A stretch of DNA of 58,347 nt, taken from assembly GCA_023390415.1 (NCBI GenBank), contig JAEWCW010000033.1, positions 1 through 58,347 on the forward strand. Reading direction: 5' to 3'. This document shows, piece by piece, positions 32,730-41,720 of this stretch; the first letter of the stretch is position 1, and each line of letters starts with the position of its first letter. The notes under the pieces were generated by a model, which did not search any database, was not told where the DNA came from, and worked only from the letters and a program-made list of their open reading frames with translations. Source of the DNA: Pseudomonadota bacterium (GTDB taxonomy: Bacteria > Pseudomonadota > Alphaproteobacteria > Sphingomonadales > Sphingomonadaceae). Position numbers and translations under genes: made by a program.

Positions 32730-33656
32730 ATGCGAACCGATCTCGACCATCTTCCGCCGGCCAAGCAGCGCGAGCTGGAACGCGTGGTGCAGATCCTTTT
32801 CGAGGAATTCGAGGAGAAGATCGCCCTTGGAACGCAAGACTGGAAGCGTAAGGGACGTATCCAGAAGATCATCCTCTACGGCTCCTATGCCCGCGGGAAC
32901 TGGGTCGACGAGCCACACACGGCCAAGGGCTATCAGTCGGATTTCGACCTGCTGATCATCGTCAGTGACAAGCGTCTGACGGATCGGGTGGAGTATTGGG
33001 CGAAGGCCGATGACCGGCTGATACGTGAGCTGTCGATCACGAAGACGCTGCGGACGCCGGTCAATTTCATCGTCCACACGCTTCAGGAGGTGAACGACGG
33101 ACTGGCGCACGGCCGGTACTTCTTCATCGACGTCGCGAAAGAGGGGATCGCGCTCTACCAGAGCGACGAAACCGACCTTCCGGAGCCAAAGCCGAAGACG
33201 CCTGAGCAGGCGCTGGCAATGGCGAAGGAGTATTTTGAGGAGTGGATGCCGAGCGGCGCTGAGTTCCTCGAGGGGTTCAAGTTCTACATGGGGCGACGCA
33301 GCTGGAAGAAGGCTGCGTTCCTCCTCCATCAGGCGACCGAGAACCTCTACCACTGCGTCCTATTGGTGCAGACGTTTTACACGCCGCACGTCCACAATCT
33401 GGCGTTCCTACGCACCCAGGCCGAGCGGATTGATCGCCGGCTGGTGCACATCTGGCCGCAGGATAGCCGCCGCGACAGGCGCCTTTTTGAGAAGCTGAAA
33501 GCCGCCTACGTGAAGGCGCGATATTCGAAGCACTACCGCATCGGCGAGGACGAACTGACATGGCTCGGTCAGCGCGTGGAAGAGCTCGGGCAGGTCGTGC
33601 ACGTGATCTGCTCTGAGCGGATCGCTATGCTCGAGGCGCGGGCGAAGGCCGCCTGA
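32730..33656 (+). CDS. Nucleotidyltransferase-HEPN fusion protein
   Basis: A 308-residue protein. Residues 40-120 form a minimal nucleotidyltransferase (MNT): G51-S-Y-A-R-G-N-W and the catalytic D71-F-D73. Residues 160-300 form a HEPN domain with GRRSWKKAAFLLHQATENLYHCVLLV and A-R264-YSKH268-Y269. In two-gene MNT-HEPN toxin-antitoxin systems the MNT AMPylates a Tyr beside the HEPN RNase motif R-x4-6-H. Here both are fused, with a slightly shortened R-x3-H-Y. It could be a self-regulated RNase-type defence or stability protein. Confidence 0.82.
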   Translation: MRTDLDHLPPAKQRELERVVQILFEEFEEKIALGTQDWKRKGRIQKIILYGSYARGNWVDEPHTAKGYQSDFDLLIIVSDKRLTDRVEYWAKADDRLIRELSITKTLRTPVNFIVHTLQEVNDGLAHGRYFFIDVAKEGIALYQSDETDLPEPKPKTPEQALAMAKEYFEEWMPSGAEFLEGFKFYMGRRSWKKAAFLLHQATENLYHCVLLVQTFYTPHVHNLAFLRTQAERIDRRLVHIWPQDSRRDRRLFEKLKAAYVKARYSKHYRIGEDELTWLGQRVEELGQVVHVICSERIAMLEARAKAA

Positions 33657-33795
33657 TCGTCTGTTACGAGCGGCGGTGAGCCGATCGTCAGGAGCGCTAT
33701 AGCACCGTTTTCAGGTCATCTTCGGCTCCCGTGGCGCGCCGCCGGACCACACCCATCTCCTTTCTTCAGCCCTGATGGCGCGGCTGCGGCGGTCC

Positions 33796-33847
33796 GCAAC
33801 CCGCGGCCCTGCGGCCCGTGTTGCCCTTCGGGCTGCCCGCGCCGGCC
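33796..33847 (+). repeat. GC-rich leader motif B upstream of ssb
   Basis: GCAACCCGC (33796-33804), GCGGCCCGTGTTG (33811-33823) and GCCCGCGCCGGCC (33835-33847) repeat the blocks of leader A in the same order with slightly shorter spacing. The ribosome binding site contexts ACAGGAGA also match. Confidence 0.55.
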
Positions 33848-33961
33848 TTGTGCCGGGGTTCCCCTTCGGCTGCGCCTCCGGTGCGCTCCGCCGCTTTCGC
33901 CGCGCCCTTCTCCGGGCTGTCGACGGGGTGGTCCCGGCGACAGGAACAGGAGATTTCAGCC

Positions 33962-34375
33962 ATGACAAACACCGTTCTTCTCGTCGGCAACCTGGGCGCC
34001 GACCCCGACCTCCGCACCGCCAACAGCGGCACCGACATCGCCAGTTTCAGCCTCGGAACGAGCCGGCCGAAGCGCGACAGCGAGGGCAAGACCTACAAGG
34101 ATGCGAGCGGCTTCACGGCTAAAGACACCGAGTGGCACCGCATCACCTGCTTCAACGGGCTCGGCCGGATCATCGCTCAACACGCGACCAAGGGCATGCT
34201 CGTCTCCGTTCGTGGACGGCTCCACTACACCCGCTGGACCGATCGCGAAGGTGTCGAGCGCTACGGCTGCGAGATCATCGCCGAGGACGTCCAGTTCCTC
34301 AGCCGACCGCGGCAGGCGGGTGCCGGCGGAGGCTCCGAGCCGCAGCAGGATCTTGACGACGACGTGCCGTTCTGA
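33962..34375 (+). CDS. ssb: Single-stranded DNA-binding protein
   Basis: A 137-residue OB-fold protein: MTNTVLLVGNLGADPDLRTANSG, then TEWHRITCFNGLGRIIAQHATKGMLVSVRGRLHYTRW and YGCEIIAEDVQFLSRP. The tail is short and ends DDDVPF, the partner-docking tip. Element-borne SSBs protect transferred single strands. It is preceded by the leader of about 200 bp with motif B and followed by a strong terminator. Confidence 0.94.
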   Translation: MTNTVLLVGNLGADPDLRTANSGTDIASFSLGTSRPKRDSEGKTYKDASGFTAKDTEWHRITCFNGLGRIIAQHATKGMLVSVRGRLHYTRWTDREGVERYGCEIIAEDVQFLSRPRQAGAGGGSEPQQDLDDDVPF

Positions 34376-34388
34376 CCCTGCCGAGCAG

Positions 34389-34412
34389 CCCCGGCGGCAG
34401 GCGCCGCCGGGG
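34389..34412 (+). terminator. Rho-independent terminator after ssb
   Basis: CCCCGGCGGC (34389-34398) and GCCGCCGGGG (34403-34412) form a perfect 10-bp stem with a 4-base loop, followed by CCCTTTGTTGT. Confidence 0.75.
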
Positions 34413-34562
34413 CCCTTTGTTGTGCATCCGACCTAGAATTCTTCCGCCAAGATGCTCTGCGGCTCGTGCATTTTGGTGCGGGAGGAGAGGCTGCGAAGGA
34501 GGGGGTCTTGTCTCGTAGAGGCCCAGTGTGGCGGGCGGCGAAGCGGCTGATCAAGGCTGCGC

Positions 34563-34594
34563 GGTGCCCCCAATTTGCTGCGCAAATCGGCACC
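34563..34594 (+). promoter_or_regulatory. Two-tier leader hairpin
   Basis: GGTGCC (34563-34568) pairs with GGCACC (34589-34594), enclosing ATTTG (34573-34577) paired with CAAAT (34583-34587). It lies about 105 bp upstream of the hypothetical gene at 34700. Confidence 0.4.
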
Positions 34595-34699
34595 CCCACG
34601 CCCCGCTTCGCGGCGCCTTCGGCGGCCCTGACAGCCGCCTCGCCGCCCGCTCCGCAGGCGCCGTCTTCGATCCTGAAGGCAGCAAAGATGGAGACGGCG

Positions 34700-35047
34700 A
34701 TGACTTCTCTCATGATCAGCAATGTTCGGTGCGACGCGCTTGTGGACGCTCTTCAGGCCGAGTTCGGAGGTATCCTGGCCACCCGCATTCTGGAGGCCGA
34801 AGCGGTCGACTTCCTGTGGGATGCACGGGTCGCGGAGCGTTATCTCGGTCAGCACATCAGCGACGAAATCGATGCCGAGGATGTATCCCAGGAGCTCTCG
34901 CGCGTGCTGGTCCTGAGCCATCTGACCGACGTTTGGCACGTCGGATTGTGCCTCGTCGATGGCGAAGGAACGGCCGTTGATCTGCTCTGGAAGCGGCCAT
35001 TCGGAAGCCGTGCAGAGGCCGAACTGGGCTTCGCTCCGGCGCGATAA
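34700..35047 (+). CDS. Hypothetical protein of the mobile-element backbone
   Basis: About 115 residues from ATG 34700, chosen because GGAG lies 8 bases upstream; ATG 34688 is also possible. The sequence alternates helix-forming segments (CDALVDALQAEFGGILATRILEAEAVDFLWDARVAERYLGQHI) with an acidic stretch (DEIDAEDVSQELSRV) and ends in beta-like segments. No membrane helix or motif is recognised. It lies between ssb and the candidate oriT/relaxase, so a DNA-transfer or regulatory role is conceivable. Confidence 0.55.
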   Translation: MTSLMISNVRCDALVDALQAEFGGILATRILEAEAVDFLWDARVAERYLGQHISDEIDAEDVSQELSRVLVLSHLTDVWHVGLCLVDGEGTAVDLLWKRPFGSRAEAELGFAPAR

Positions 35048-35235
35048 TGCATCAGGAATTCGCCCGCGGGGGCGGCGCGGCAGCGTCGCTCCCGCTTTCT
35101 TTGTGCTCGCCGGATTGTTGGATGGGCCGGCTGGGGTGAGACGTTTTGGGACAAGTAGGCGGGATGAGGCAAAAGAGAGTATAGTGAGGGCAAGATAAAG
35201 CGGATTTCAGCTCGTCGCAGAAATGCCGCTATGTG

Positions 35236-35275
35236 ACTGTCTGCACATCTTTTTTTCGGGAGACAGTTTGTCTCC
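35236..35275. other. Candidate oriT: overlapping inverted repeats upstream of the relaxase
   Basis: ACTGTCT (35236-35242) is complementary to AGACAGT (35261-35267). The overlapping GGAGACA (35259-35265) is complementary to TGTCTCC (35269-35275). The two hairpins are mutually exclusive. A further stem AACGGC/GCCGTT is at 35320-35339. The 342-bp gap upstream of the relaxase is less GC-rich than its surroundings and is where MOB-type elements often keep oriT. Confidence 0.45.
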
Positions 35276-35389
35276 GCGCCTGTGGCACAGAGAGACTGAC
35301 CGCCCTTTTCGACGCACGAAACGGCAGATTCCCGCCGTTCGCCGGAGAGACACTTTAGCCGCGCTCGCCGCTGGAGCATATCCTCGTGG

Positions 35390-37429
35390 ATGGCGGACGA
35401 CGAGAACAGGTTCGAGCCGCGGCTCGGCCGCATGCGTAGCACCAAGGGGCTGCGGAGTGCCCGCTCATTTCACGGCCAGGTGATCGAGCGGCTAGCGCGG
35501 GCAGGCGTCAATCCACGGAAGCTGCCGGCGATTGGCAGCAGGGCGCCAAGTTCCGGCCGGTTCAATGCCCGCGGGCGTGGCGGCCTCATCGCCGGGCGGG
35601 CGGGGCAGGGCTCCGGCTGTTCGCGTGATCCGTTGTCGGGGATGCGGGTCCGGGCGCGGCGCGTGACGGTCAAGGCGCGGGTGGTGAAGCTTCGAGGGAC
35701 GAGGGCCACTTCCGCTGCCGCGGCGCACCTGCGCTACGTGCAGCGTGACGGCGTTACGCGGGAGGGCGAACAGGGGCGGCTCTACTCGACCTTCAGCGAC
35801 GATGCCGACGGCAAGGCTTTCCTGGAGCGCACGGAAGGTGACCGGCACCAGTTTCGGTTCATCGTCTCGCCGGAGGATGGGGCCGCGCTGGAGAACCTCC
35901 GCGGCTTCACCCGCGATCTGATGGCGAAGATGGAGGAGGATCTCCGGACCAATCTCGACTGGGTTGCGGTCGATCATTTCGACACGGGCCACCCGCACAC
36001 GCACGTCCTGGTCCGCGGAGTGACGGAGGACGGCAAAACCCTCAACATCGCCGGCGACTACATCGCTCATGGAATCCGCGGCCGTGCCTCCGAGATCATG
36101 ACGCGATGGCTCGGACCGCAGAGCGAGCTTGAGGTGCAGGAGCAGCTTGCGCGTGAGGTGGACGCGGATCGGCTCACAACCTTGGATCGGAGCCTCATCG
36201 GGCGGGCGCAGGAAGGGCTCGTAAATCTTCGGCAGGAGCCCGGCGCCTGGGACGGCGAAGGCAATTATCAGCAGCTGTTGATCAGCCGGGCGCGCAAGCT
36301 GGAGCGGATGGAGCTGGCGGAGCGAGAGGGACCGCTTGCCTGGCGCCTCTCCCCCGATGCCGAGAACACGCTCCGCGACCTGGGTCGGCGCCGCGACATC
36401 ATCGCGACCATGCACCGGGCGATGACGGCGGCGAAGCTGGCGAGGCGGCCGGAGCTGTACGTTATCGACAGCCTGGAGGCCGAGCAGGATCCGGTAGTCG
36501 GGAAGGTGGTTCATCGGGGACCCGCCGACGACGACCACGACCGCCGCTGCCTGGTCATCGACGGAATCGACGGGCGGACCCACTATGTCGATGTTGGCCG
36601 CTCGGCTGAGGCCACGCCGATCGGCAGCGTCGTGCGGCTGGAGCCGGTGACGCCGCAGCTGCGGAAGGCGGACGTGGCAATCGCGGCCGTGGCAGGGGCG
36701 TGGGAAGGGAAGTACTCGTTGGAGCGCCACCTTCTCCACGACAAGAGCGCGAGCATCGCCTTCGCGGAGGCGCATGTCCGGCGGCTCGAGGCGCTCCGGC
36801 GCGCCGGGGTGGGCGTGGTGCGGGACGCCGAGGGCACATGGCGCATCCCGTCCGACTACACCGAGCGGGCGCTCGAGCATGAGCGGCAAGCCGCGCGGGC
36901 CGTGCCGGTCCAGATCCAGGTGTTGGCGCGCCTCGAGCTTGAGGCCGAGTCCGTGAATAACGGGCCGAGCTGGCTCGACGACCAGTTACGGCAGGGCGGC
37001 TGGAAGGAAATCCCGAGGCGCGGGTACGGAGAGGAAGTTCACGACGCGCTCCATCGGCGGCAGCAGTGGTTGATCGAGCAGGGCCACGTGCAGGCGCAGG
37101 ACGGCATGCTCAGCTTCGCTGGCGACATGGACAAGACACTGCGGCAGCGCGAGTTGCGTGTCCTGGCGGCTCAGCTCAGCATGGAGCTCGGCCTCGAGTA
37201 CGACTGGACGGGGACGGGGGAGCGGATCTCCGGCATCTGCAGGCGCCGGGTGGATACCTCCTCCGGAAGCTACGCACTGGTGGAACGGTCGCGGGAGTTC
37301 AGCCTGGTGCCGTGGCGGCCGGAGCTGGAGCGCGCGCTTGGGCGGGAGATCACGGGCAGGATACGAAGCTCCGGCGGCATCAGTTGGACGCTCGGGCGGG
37401 AGCGCTCCGGGCCGGAGATCGGCATGTGA
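35390..37429 (+). CDS. VirD2-like relaxase (DUF3363-type)
   Basis: A 679-residue protein. The N-terminal relaxase domain contains the metal-binding histidine cluster in VDHFDTGHPHTHVLVRG, preceded by the conserved RHQFRFIVSPEDGAAL strand and a candidate catalytic Tyr in LRYVQRDG. The following DUF3363 region (EQDPVVGKVVHRG, YVDVGRSAEATPIGSVVRLEP) is typical of long plasmid and ICE relaxases in alphaproteobacteria. It nicks oriT and pilots the strand in conjugation. No coupling protein or T4SS follows. An RHH gene is 98 bp downstream. Confidence 0.92.
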   Translation: MADDENRFEPRLGRMRSTKGLRSARSFHGQVIERLARAGVNPRKLPAIGSRAPSSGRFNARGRGGLIAGRAGQGSGCSRDPLSGMRVRARRVTVKARVVKLRGTRATSAAAAHLRYVQRDGVTREGEQGRLYSTFSDDADGKAFLERTEGDRHQFRFIVSPEDGAALENLRGFTRDLMAKMEEDLRTNLDWVAVDHFDTGHPHTHVLVRGVTEDGKTLNIAGDYIAHGIRGRASEIMTRWLGPQSELEVQEQLAREVDADRLTTLDRSLIGRAQEGLVNLRQEPGAWDGEGNYQQLLISRARKLERMELAEREGPLAWRLSPDAENTLRDLGRRRDIIATMHRAMTAAKLARRPELYVIDSLEAEQDPVVGKVVHRGPADDDHDRRCLVIDGIDGRTHYVDVGRSAEATPIGSVVRLEPVTPQLRKADVAIAAVAGAWEGKYSLERHLLHDKSASIAFAEAHVRRLEALRRAGVGVVRDAEGTWRIPSDYTERALEHERQAARAVPVQIQVLARLELEAESVNNGPSWLDDQLRQGGWKEIPRRGYGEEVHDALHRRQQWLIEQGHVQAQDGMLSFAGDMDKTLRQRELRVLAAQLSMELGLEYDWTGTGERISGICRRRVDTSSGSYALVERSREFSLVPWRPELERALGREITGRIRSSGGISWTLGRERSGPEIGM

Positions 37430-37527
37430 GGAGCGGGCGAACGTCAGGAAGCCAGATGCGGCGAAGAGGGACTCCGATGTCTCCGGCGCAGCGCGTAGGC
37501 TGTGGTCTCCCCTCAGGAGCCGTCGCC

Positions 37528-37950
37528 ATGAAGCCGCGCAAGGTGCGTCACCAGCTTTTCCTGTCTGCGGAGGACAGCGCCCGCCTCGCTCGCATCGCCG
37601 AGGCATCCGGCCGCGCGCGGTCCGACATTCTGAAGGAAGCCTTCGAGGTGTACCTGATGCGGCGGAACGCGCCTCCAAAGGAGTATGGCTTCGATGCTGC
37701 TTTGACGAGGCTGGAACGCAGAGCTGAGCGGGTGCAGCGCAACGTCGGCCTGCAGTGGGAAATACTGGCAAGGCTTATGCGCCACCAGATGCAGTTTGCA
37801 TCCGGCCTTCCACGTCCGGAGCGCTCCCAGTTGGCCTCCGCGAACGAAGCCTTCGAGCGAATATTGGACCAACTATCGGAGCGCCTGGAGGGAGGGGAGC
37901 CGGAGCCCACGAGTGATCCCTCGCTCGAAAAGATCAGGAAGCTGCATTGA
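37528..37950 (+). CDS. Ribbon-helix-helix protein, probable relaxosome partner
   Basis: A 140-residue protein from ATG 37528 (CAGGAG upstream). The RHH motif KVRHQLFLSAEDSARLARIAEASGRARSDILKEAFEVYLMRR is followed by a coiled-coil helix (ALTRLERRAERVQRNVGLQWEILARLMRHQMQF). Such CopG-like proteins next to relaxases bind oriT and help nicking or repress the mob operon. The gene shares strand and spacing with the relaxase. Confidence 0.82.
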   Translation: MKPRKVRHQLFLSAEDSARLARIAEASGRARSDILKEAFEVYLMRRNAPPKEYGFDAALTRLERRAERVQRNVGLQWEILARLMRHQMQFASGLPRPERSQLASANEAFERILDQLSERLEGGEPEPTSDPSLEKIRKLH

Positions 37951-38067
37951 GGGCGAGTGTAGCGCGCGAACGCTTGAGGTTCGACGTGAATAGATGGCAC
38001 AAAGGGAGTACAGACACGTTGAAAACAACGAGTTGTCTCGCGGATTCCGGCGAGCTATGTTGGCAGT

Positions 38068-38526
38068 ATGCGCTATACGCAGGGCCAAGTTCGAGATCTG
38101 CTCGACGTACCGGTCGAGACGCTCCGACGTTGGCGGGACGCCTTGTCGGCGCTCGCACGCCATAAGGGGCACGGTCCCACGTTCTCGCCTGGGGACGTTG
38201 TCGCGCTCGCTCTCACCGCCGACCTAGTGAACATTTATGGGGTCCGCGTGAACACGCTCGCAGCTCGCCTCGACGAGCTCTTCGAGCTTTGCCACGGCTG
38301 TTCCTGGTTAACGCTCGAATCTTGCGTGATCGTGATCTCGGCCGACGAGACCCGGATGATGCAGGCGGACGACTCGCGTCGCGAGGTGGCGGAGGGCACC
38401 GTTCTCTGGATCCCGTGCCGCCCAATTGTGCAACGCCTACGGACTAAGCTAGTCGCCGCGGAAATCGACGACCCGCAGGCGCGCCTGCAGTTTCCGCCCA
38501 CACCGCTGGCGGCCCAAGCGCAATGA
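38068..38526 (+). CDS. MerR-like HTH protein of the restriction locus
   Basis: A 152-residue protein. The N-terminal MerR-like winged HTH is YTQGQVRDLLDVPVETLRRWRDAL, with FSPGDVVALALTADLVNIYGV after it. The middle and C-terminal parts are of mixed alpha/beta character. Its stop overlaps the start of the large methylase gene by 4 bp (ATGA), so it is co-translated. It probably controls expression of the locus. Confidence 0.75.
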   Translation: MRYTQGQVRDLLDVPVETLRRWRDALSALARHKGHGPTFSPGDVVALALTADLVNIYGVRVNTLAARLDELFELCHGCSWLTLESCVIVISADETRMMQADDSRREVAEGTVLWIPCRPIVQRLRTKLVAAEIDDPQARLQFPPTPLAAQAQ

Positions 38527-41500
38527 CGCCAGACGCGCACAATGTACTCGCTGCCACCGGCTACCTCACTGCTGATGGGGCACCGTCGGATGGGATGGTG
38601 CTCGCGAGCGACGTGCTGCGTAACCCCAGCGATGCCGCGCGTCTGGCCCCACTCATGTCGGATAAGCGCGGTGGATTAGGCGCGGATGCTGTGTTCCGGG
38701 TTGGCACTTCACCCGTCATCATCTTCAAGTCGACAGAAATATCAGCTGACCTTGAGACGGAGTGGCACCGCCTAGCGTGGAACGCGGGGGCTGCGCCCCT
38801 GCTTTGGATAACGACACCCCAGTACGTACGCCTCTACAACGCTTACCAGCCGCCCAAAGAGTACGGCTCGCAGACTGCCCTTCTCAAGGAGTTCCCGCTT
38901 GGTCAGGCGACGCAACTCGCCCTTAGAGAGCTGCAGGACGTTTGCGGGCGGCGCCATATCGCGATGGGTTCGTTCTGGCGGTCGGATTTGGCCCGCCCGA
39001 TCGACCGGCGCAGCCGCGTCGACAACGTTCTCCTGTTCGAACTGGAGCATCTACTTAGGAGGTTAGTAGCCGAGGGGCTCCGCCCGGCGCTGGCGCAGAA
39101 ACTCGTCGGCCGCTGCATCTTCTTCCAGTACCTCGTCCATCGAGGCTACATCGCGGGTAGCGAACTTGAGCAACGCTTCGGAGCGCCTGAGCTCAGCGGC
39201 ATCCTGACGAACCTCGAGTGGACATACTCGCTGTTTCGGTGGCTGCGGCGCACCTTCAACGGAGACTTGTTCCCGATTGAAGACGAGGCGAGCGAGCGCG
39301 AGCAGCTCCACCACGACGCCGAGATGCTCGGCCCACTTGCCGACTTCTTTGGACGGTTCAATGTGTCGGACCGTCAAGGACGCTTCTTTCCGTTCCGCTT
39401 CGACGCGATCCCGGTGGAGCTCATCAGCTCGATCTACGAGAAGTTCGTGCACATGTCGGAGACCGACGGCGTGCCGCTCCGAGGCGTACATTATACACCC
39501 ATCAACCTCGTCGACCTTGTGCTCGATCCGTTGTTCGAAGGCCTGCCAGCAAGCGCCAAGGTGTTCGATCCCGCGTGCGGATCGGGCGTTTTCTTGGTCG
39601 AGAGCTTGCGCCGGCTCGTATGGCTGCGCACACGAAAGGAGCCGCTGACGCGTGAGCTGATTCGTTCCGTGCTGATGGAGCAGGTGCGCGGTGCCGATAT
39701 CAGCCCGGCAGCCCTGTCCGTCGCAGCTTTCAGCCTTTACCTTGCCCTTCTTGAGCTCGATCCGTCGCCGCCGAGCGGCCTGGAGGCCCTAAACTGCCTC
39801 AAGTTCGACCCCTTGGGAGACCGGGTTCTGTTTGCGCGAAGCGCCTTCGACCCAGGCCTGGCTGACGCTATCGCGCGCGTTGACGGCTCACCGCACTTCG
39901 ATGCGATCGTCGGCAATCCACCTTGGACCTATAGTTCCGACGAGAAGCGAGACGATCGGGCGCTCGCTCGCGGCGATCGCGACGACGAGGGTGGCGAGGA
40001 CGAGGCCGACCTGCTCGAAGTCGCCGGCAAGGAAGTAGTGGGCGCGCTGGACAACGAGCCCTCACGCCGCTCCGGGACGACCTATGCCCGATTGGAGAGG
40101 CTCCCGGTTCCTCCCCGTTCCACCGACTGGCCGTTCCTCTGGCGCTGCCGCGACCTCGGACACGAAGAGACCCGCATCGCCCTGGTGATGAAAGCAACGC
40201 CGTTCTTCAGCCTCGACCCGAAGACGAGTGCCGCCCGCGATCGTCTCCTGCGCGCCTTTCCGAACGTCGGGCTAGTCAACCTGTCTCAACTGCGGACTTC
40301 GCGGTTATTCCAGGAATACGAGGACGACGCGCCGGGCAGGCGGAAGAAGAAGCGCGCCGCCGGACCGGCGATGCTGTTCTTTTCCAACTGTCTGCCGGTC
40401 AACGGCGGCAGCGTCACGACCATCAATCTGCCGTGGACGCCAAGCTTTCAGCGTACCGGTGTCTTCGAGTTACCAGCCGAGCCGCCGAAGGTGGTGCCGC
40501 TCGACGCCGCAGCACGCGAGCCCGCGCTGCTCAAAGCCTCGTTCTTCGGAACTGAGCGTGATGTCTGGTTCCTTGAGCGGCTCGCGCGCAACGGCCGCGC
40601 GATCACGTTGGACGCGTGGTTGCGGGACTTGGGCCTACCCGCTGGGCAGGGCTATCAGGTCGGGACCAAGATGCCGTCAGCGCACCTGAAAGGTCTACCG
40701 CTTGTCTCGGCGGCAGACTTCAAATCGCCGCGTCTCCCCTTCGACTTGGACCGTTTCACTGCCGAGCGCGTCCATCGCGCCCGTGACCCCGAGATCTATC
40801 GCGGTCCGCTCGTCCTGTTGCCCGAAGGCAAGCTGACGGTCGCGCCTGTGCCTGGGCGCTACGCCACGATCTTCGACCAACGGGATCTCGCCTACAACGA
40901 GTCTTTTATGGGGGTGTCTTTCCGGGAACGTGGCGAAGTCCTCGCCAAAGCCTTCGCCGCCGTGATGAACTCCGCCCTTGTTGCCCACCAGATCGCTTTC
41001 ATGGGTGGAACGGTGGGTGTGAAGCAGACGAAGGTGGAGCTGGCCGATCTTGAGCGGGTACGCGTGCCGCGTCTCGATACGTTGAACACGGCGACGCTCG
41101 CTAGCTTCGCCGAGGTAACTGAGACACTTGCGGCAGAGCCGAACCTTTGCACTGTAATGGCTACTCTGCGCCGGTTGGACGAGTTGGTCGCCGACGCGAT
41201 TGAGCTCACCAAACCGGATCGTGAGTTGCTTGCTGACGCAGACCGAAGGGCCCGCGCGGTGTTCTTCGAGACACCGAACGCGCGGCGCCCTATGGACCTG
41301 CCACCGACTTCCCCTGAGATTGGCGCCTACGCCTTCAATCTGTGCGCCGCGTTCAACGCGTTCGCGAGTGATGACGAAGACTTCGTGCTCGTGCCCGACC
41401 GGTACAGTGCACTGCGAGACGACCTATTGGTAGTCCGTTTTCAGCTCTCCCCACGTGCAGCGGCGCCAGACCCAGATCTCAGGCCTGCCGCCGTGCCTGA

Positions 41501-41720
41501 GTTGGGCGAAGATCCCTTCGACGCGCTCGGAGGATCGGAGCTCCCGTACCTAAAACCCTCGAAAAGTCTCCGGCTCTACGCCGATCGCTACGTCTACATG
41601 CTGAAACCGGCGCACTACCGACACTTCTCGCCGGCCGCTGGTCAATCTGACGGTGACCGCATCGTCGCTGACCTTATGGAGCCGGGCCTCACAGCCGATC
41701 TCGCAGCGGTGCGCGCTTGA
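38523..41720 (+). CDS. Large N6-adenine DNA methylase (type IIG-like)
   Basis: A 1065-residue protein. Residues 50-110 form an alpha/beta domain (GADAVFRV, PVIIFKS, PLLWITTPQYVRLY) shaped like a restriction-nuclease fold, but with Phe-Lys where Glu-x-Lys is expected, so likely inactive. Residues 300-470 form the methylase: YEKFVHMSE..GVHYTPINLVDLVL, motif I FDPACGSG (348-355), and motif IV NPPW (465-468). The rest contains a specificity-domain-like region (LKSPRLPFDLDRF, GVKQTKVELADLERVRVP). It overlaps the nuclease gene by 4 bp. It probably protects host DNA or marks targets for the companion nuclease. Confidence 0.85.
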   Translation: MTPDAHNVLAATGYLTADGAPSDGMVLASDVLRNPSDAARLAPLMSDKRGGLGADAVFRVGTSPVIIFKSTEISADLETEWHRLAWNAGAAPLLWITTPQYVRLYNAYQPPKEYGSQTALLKEFPLGQATQLALRELQDVCGRRHIAMGSFWRSDLARPIDRRSRVDNVLLFELEHLLRRLVAEGLRPALAQKLVGRCIFFQYLVHRGYIAGSELEQRFGAPELSGILTNLEWTYSLFRWLRRTFNGDLFPIEDEASEREQLHHDAEMLGPLADFFGRFNVSDRQGRFFPFRFDAIPVELISSIYEKFVHMSETDGVPLRGVHYTPINLVDLVLDPLFEGLPASAKVFDPACGSGVFLVESLRRLVWLRTRKEPLTRELIRSVLMEQVRGADISPAALSVAAFSLYLALLELDPSPPSGLEALNCLKFDPLGDRVLFARSAFDPGLADAIARVDGSPHFDAIVGNPPWTYSSDEKRDDRALARGDRDDEGGEDEADLLEVAGKEVVGALDNEPSRRSGTTYARLERLPVPPRSTDWPFLWRCRDLGHEETRIALVMKATPFFSLDPKTSAARDRLLRAFPNVGLVNLSQLRTSRLFQEYEDDAPGRRKKKRAAGPAMLFFSNCLPVNGGSVTTINLPWTPSFQRTGVFELPAEPPKVVPLDAAAREPALLKASFFGTERDVWFLERLARNGRAITLDAWLRDLGLPAGQGYQVGTKMPSAHLKGLPLVSAADFKSPRLPFDLDRFTAERVHRARDPEIYRGPLVLLPEGKLTVAPVPGRYATIFDQRDLAYNESFMGVSFRERGEVLAKAFAAVMNSALVAHQIAFMGGTVGVKQTKVELADLERVRVPRLDTLNTATLASFAEVTETLAAEPNLCTVMATLRRLDELVADAIELTKPDRELLADADRRARAVFFETPNARRPMDLPPTSPEIGAYAFNLCAAFNAFASDDEDFVLVPDRYSALRDDLLVVRFQLSPRAAAPDPDLRPAAVPELGEDPFDALGGSELPYLKPSKSLRLYADRYVYMLKPAHYRHFSPAAGQSDGDRIVADLMEPGLTADLAAVRA

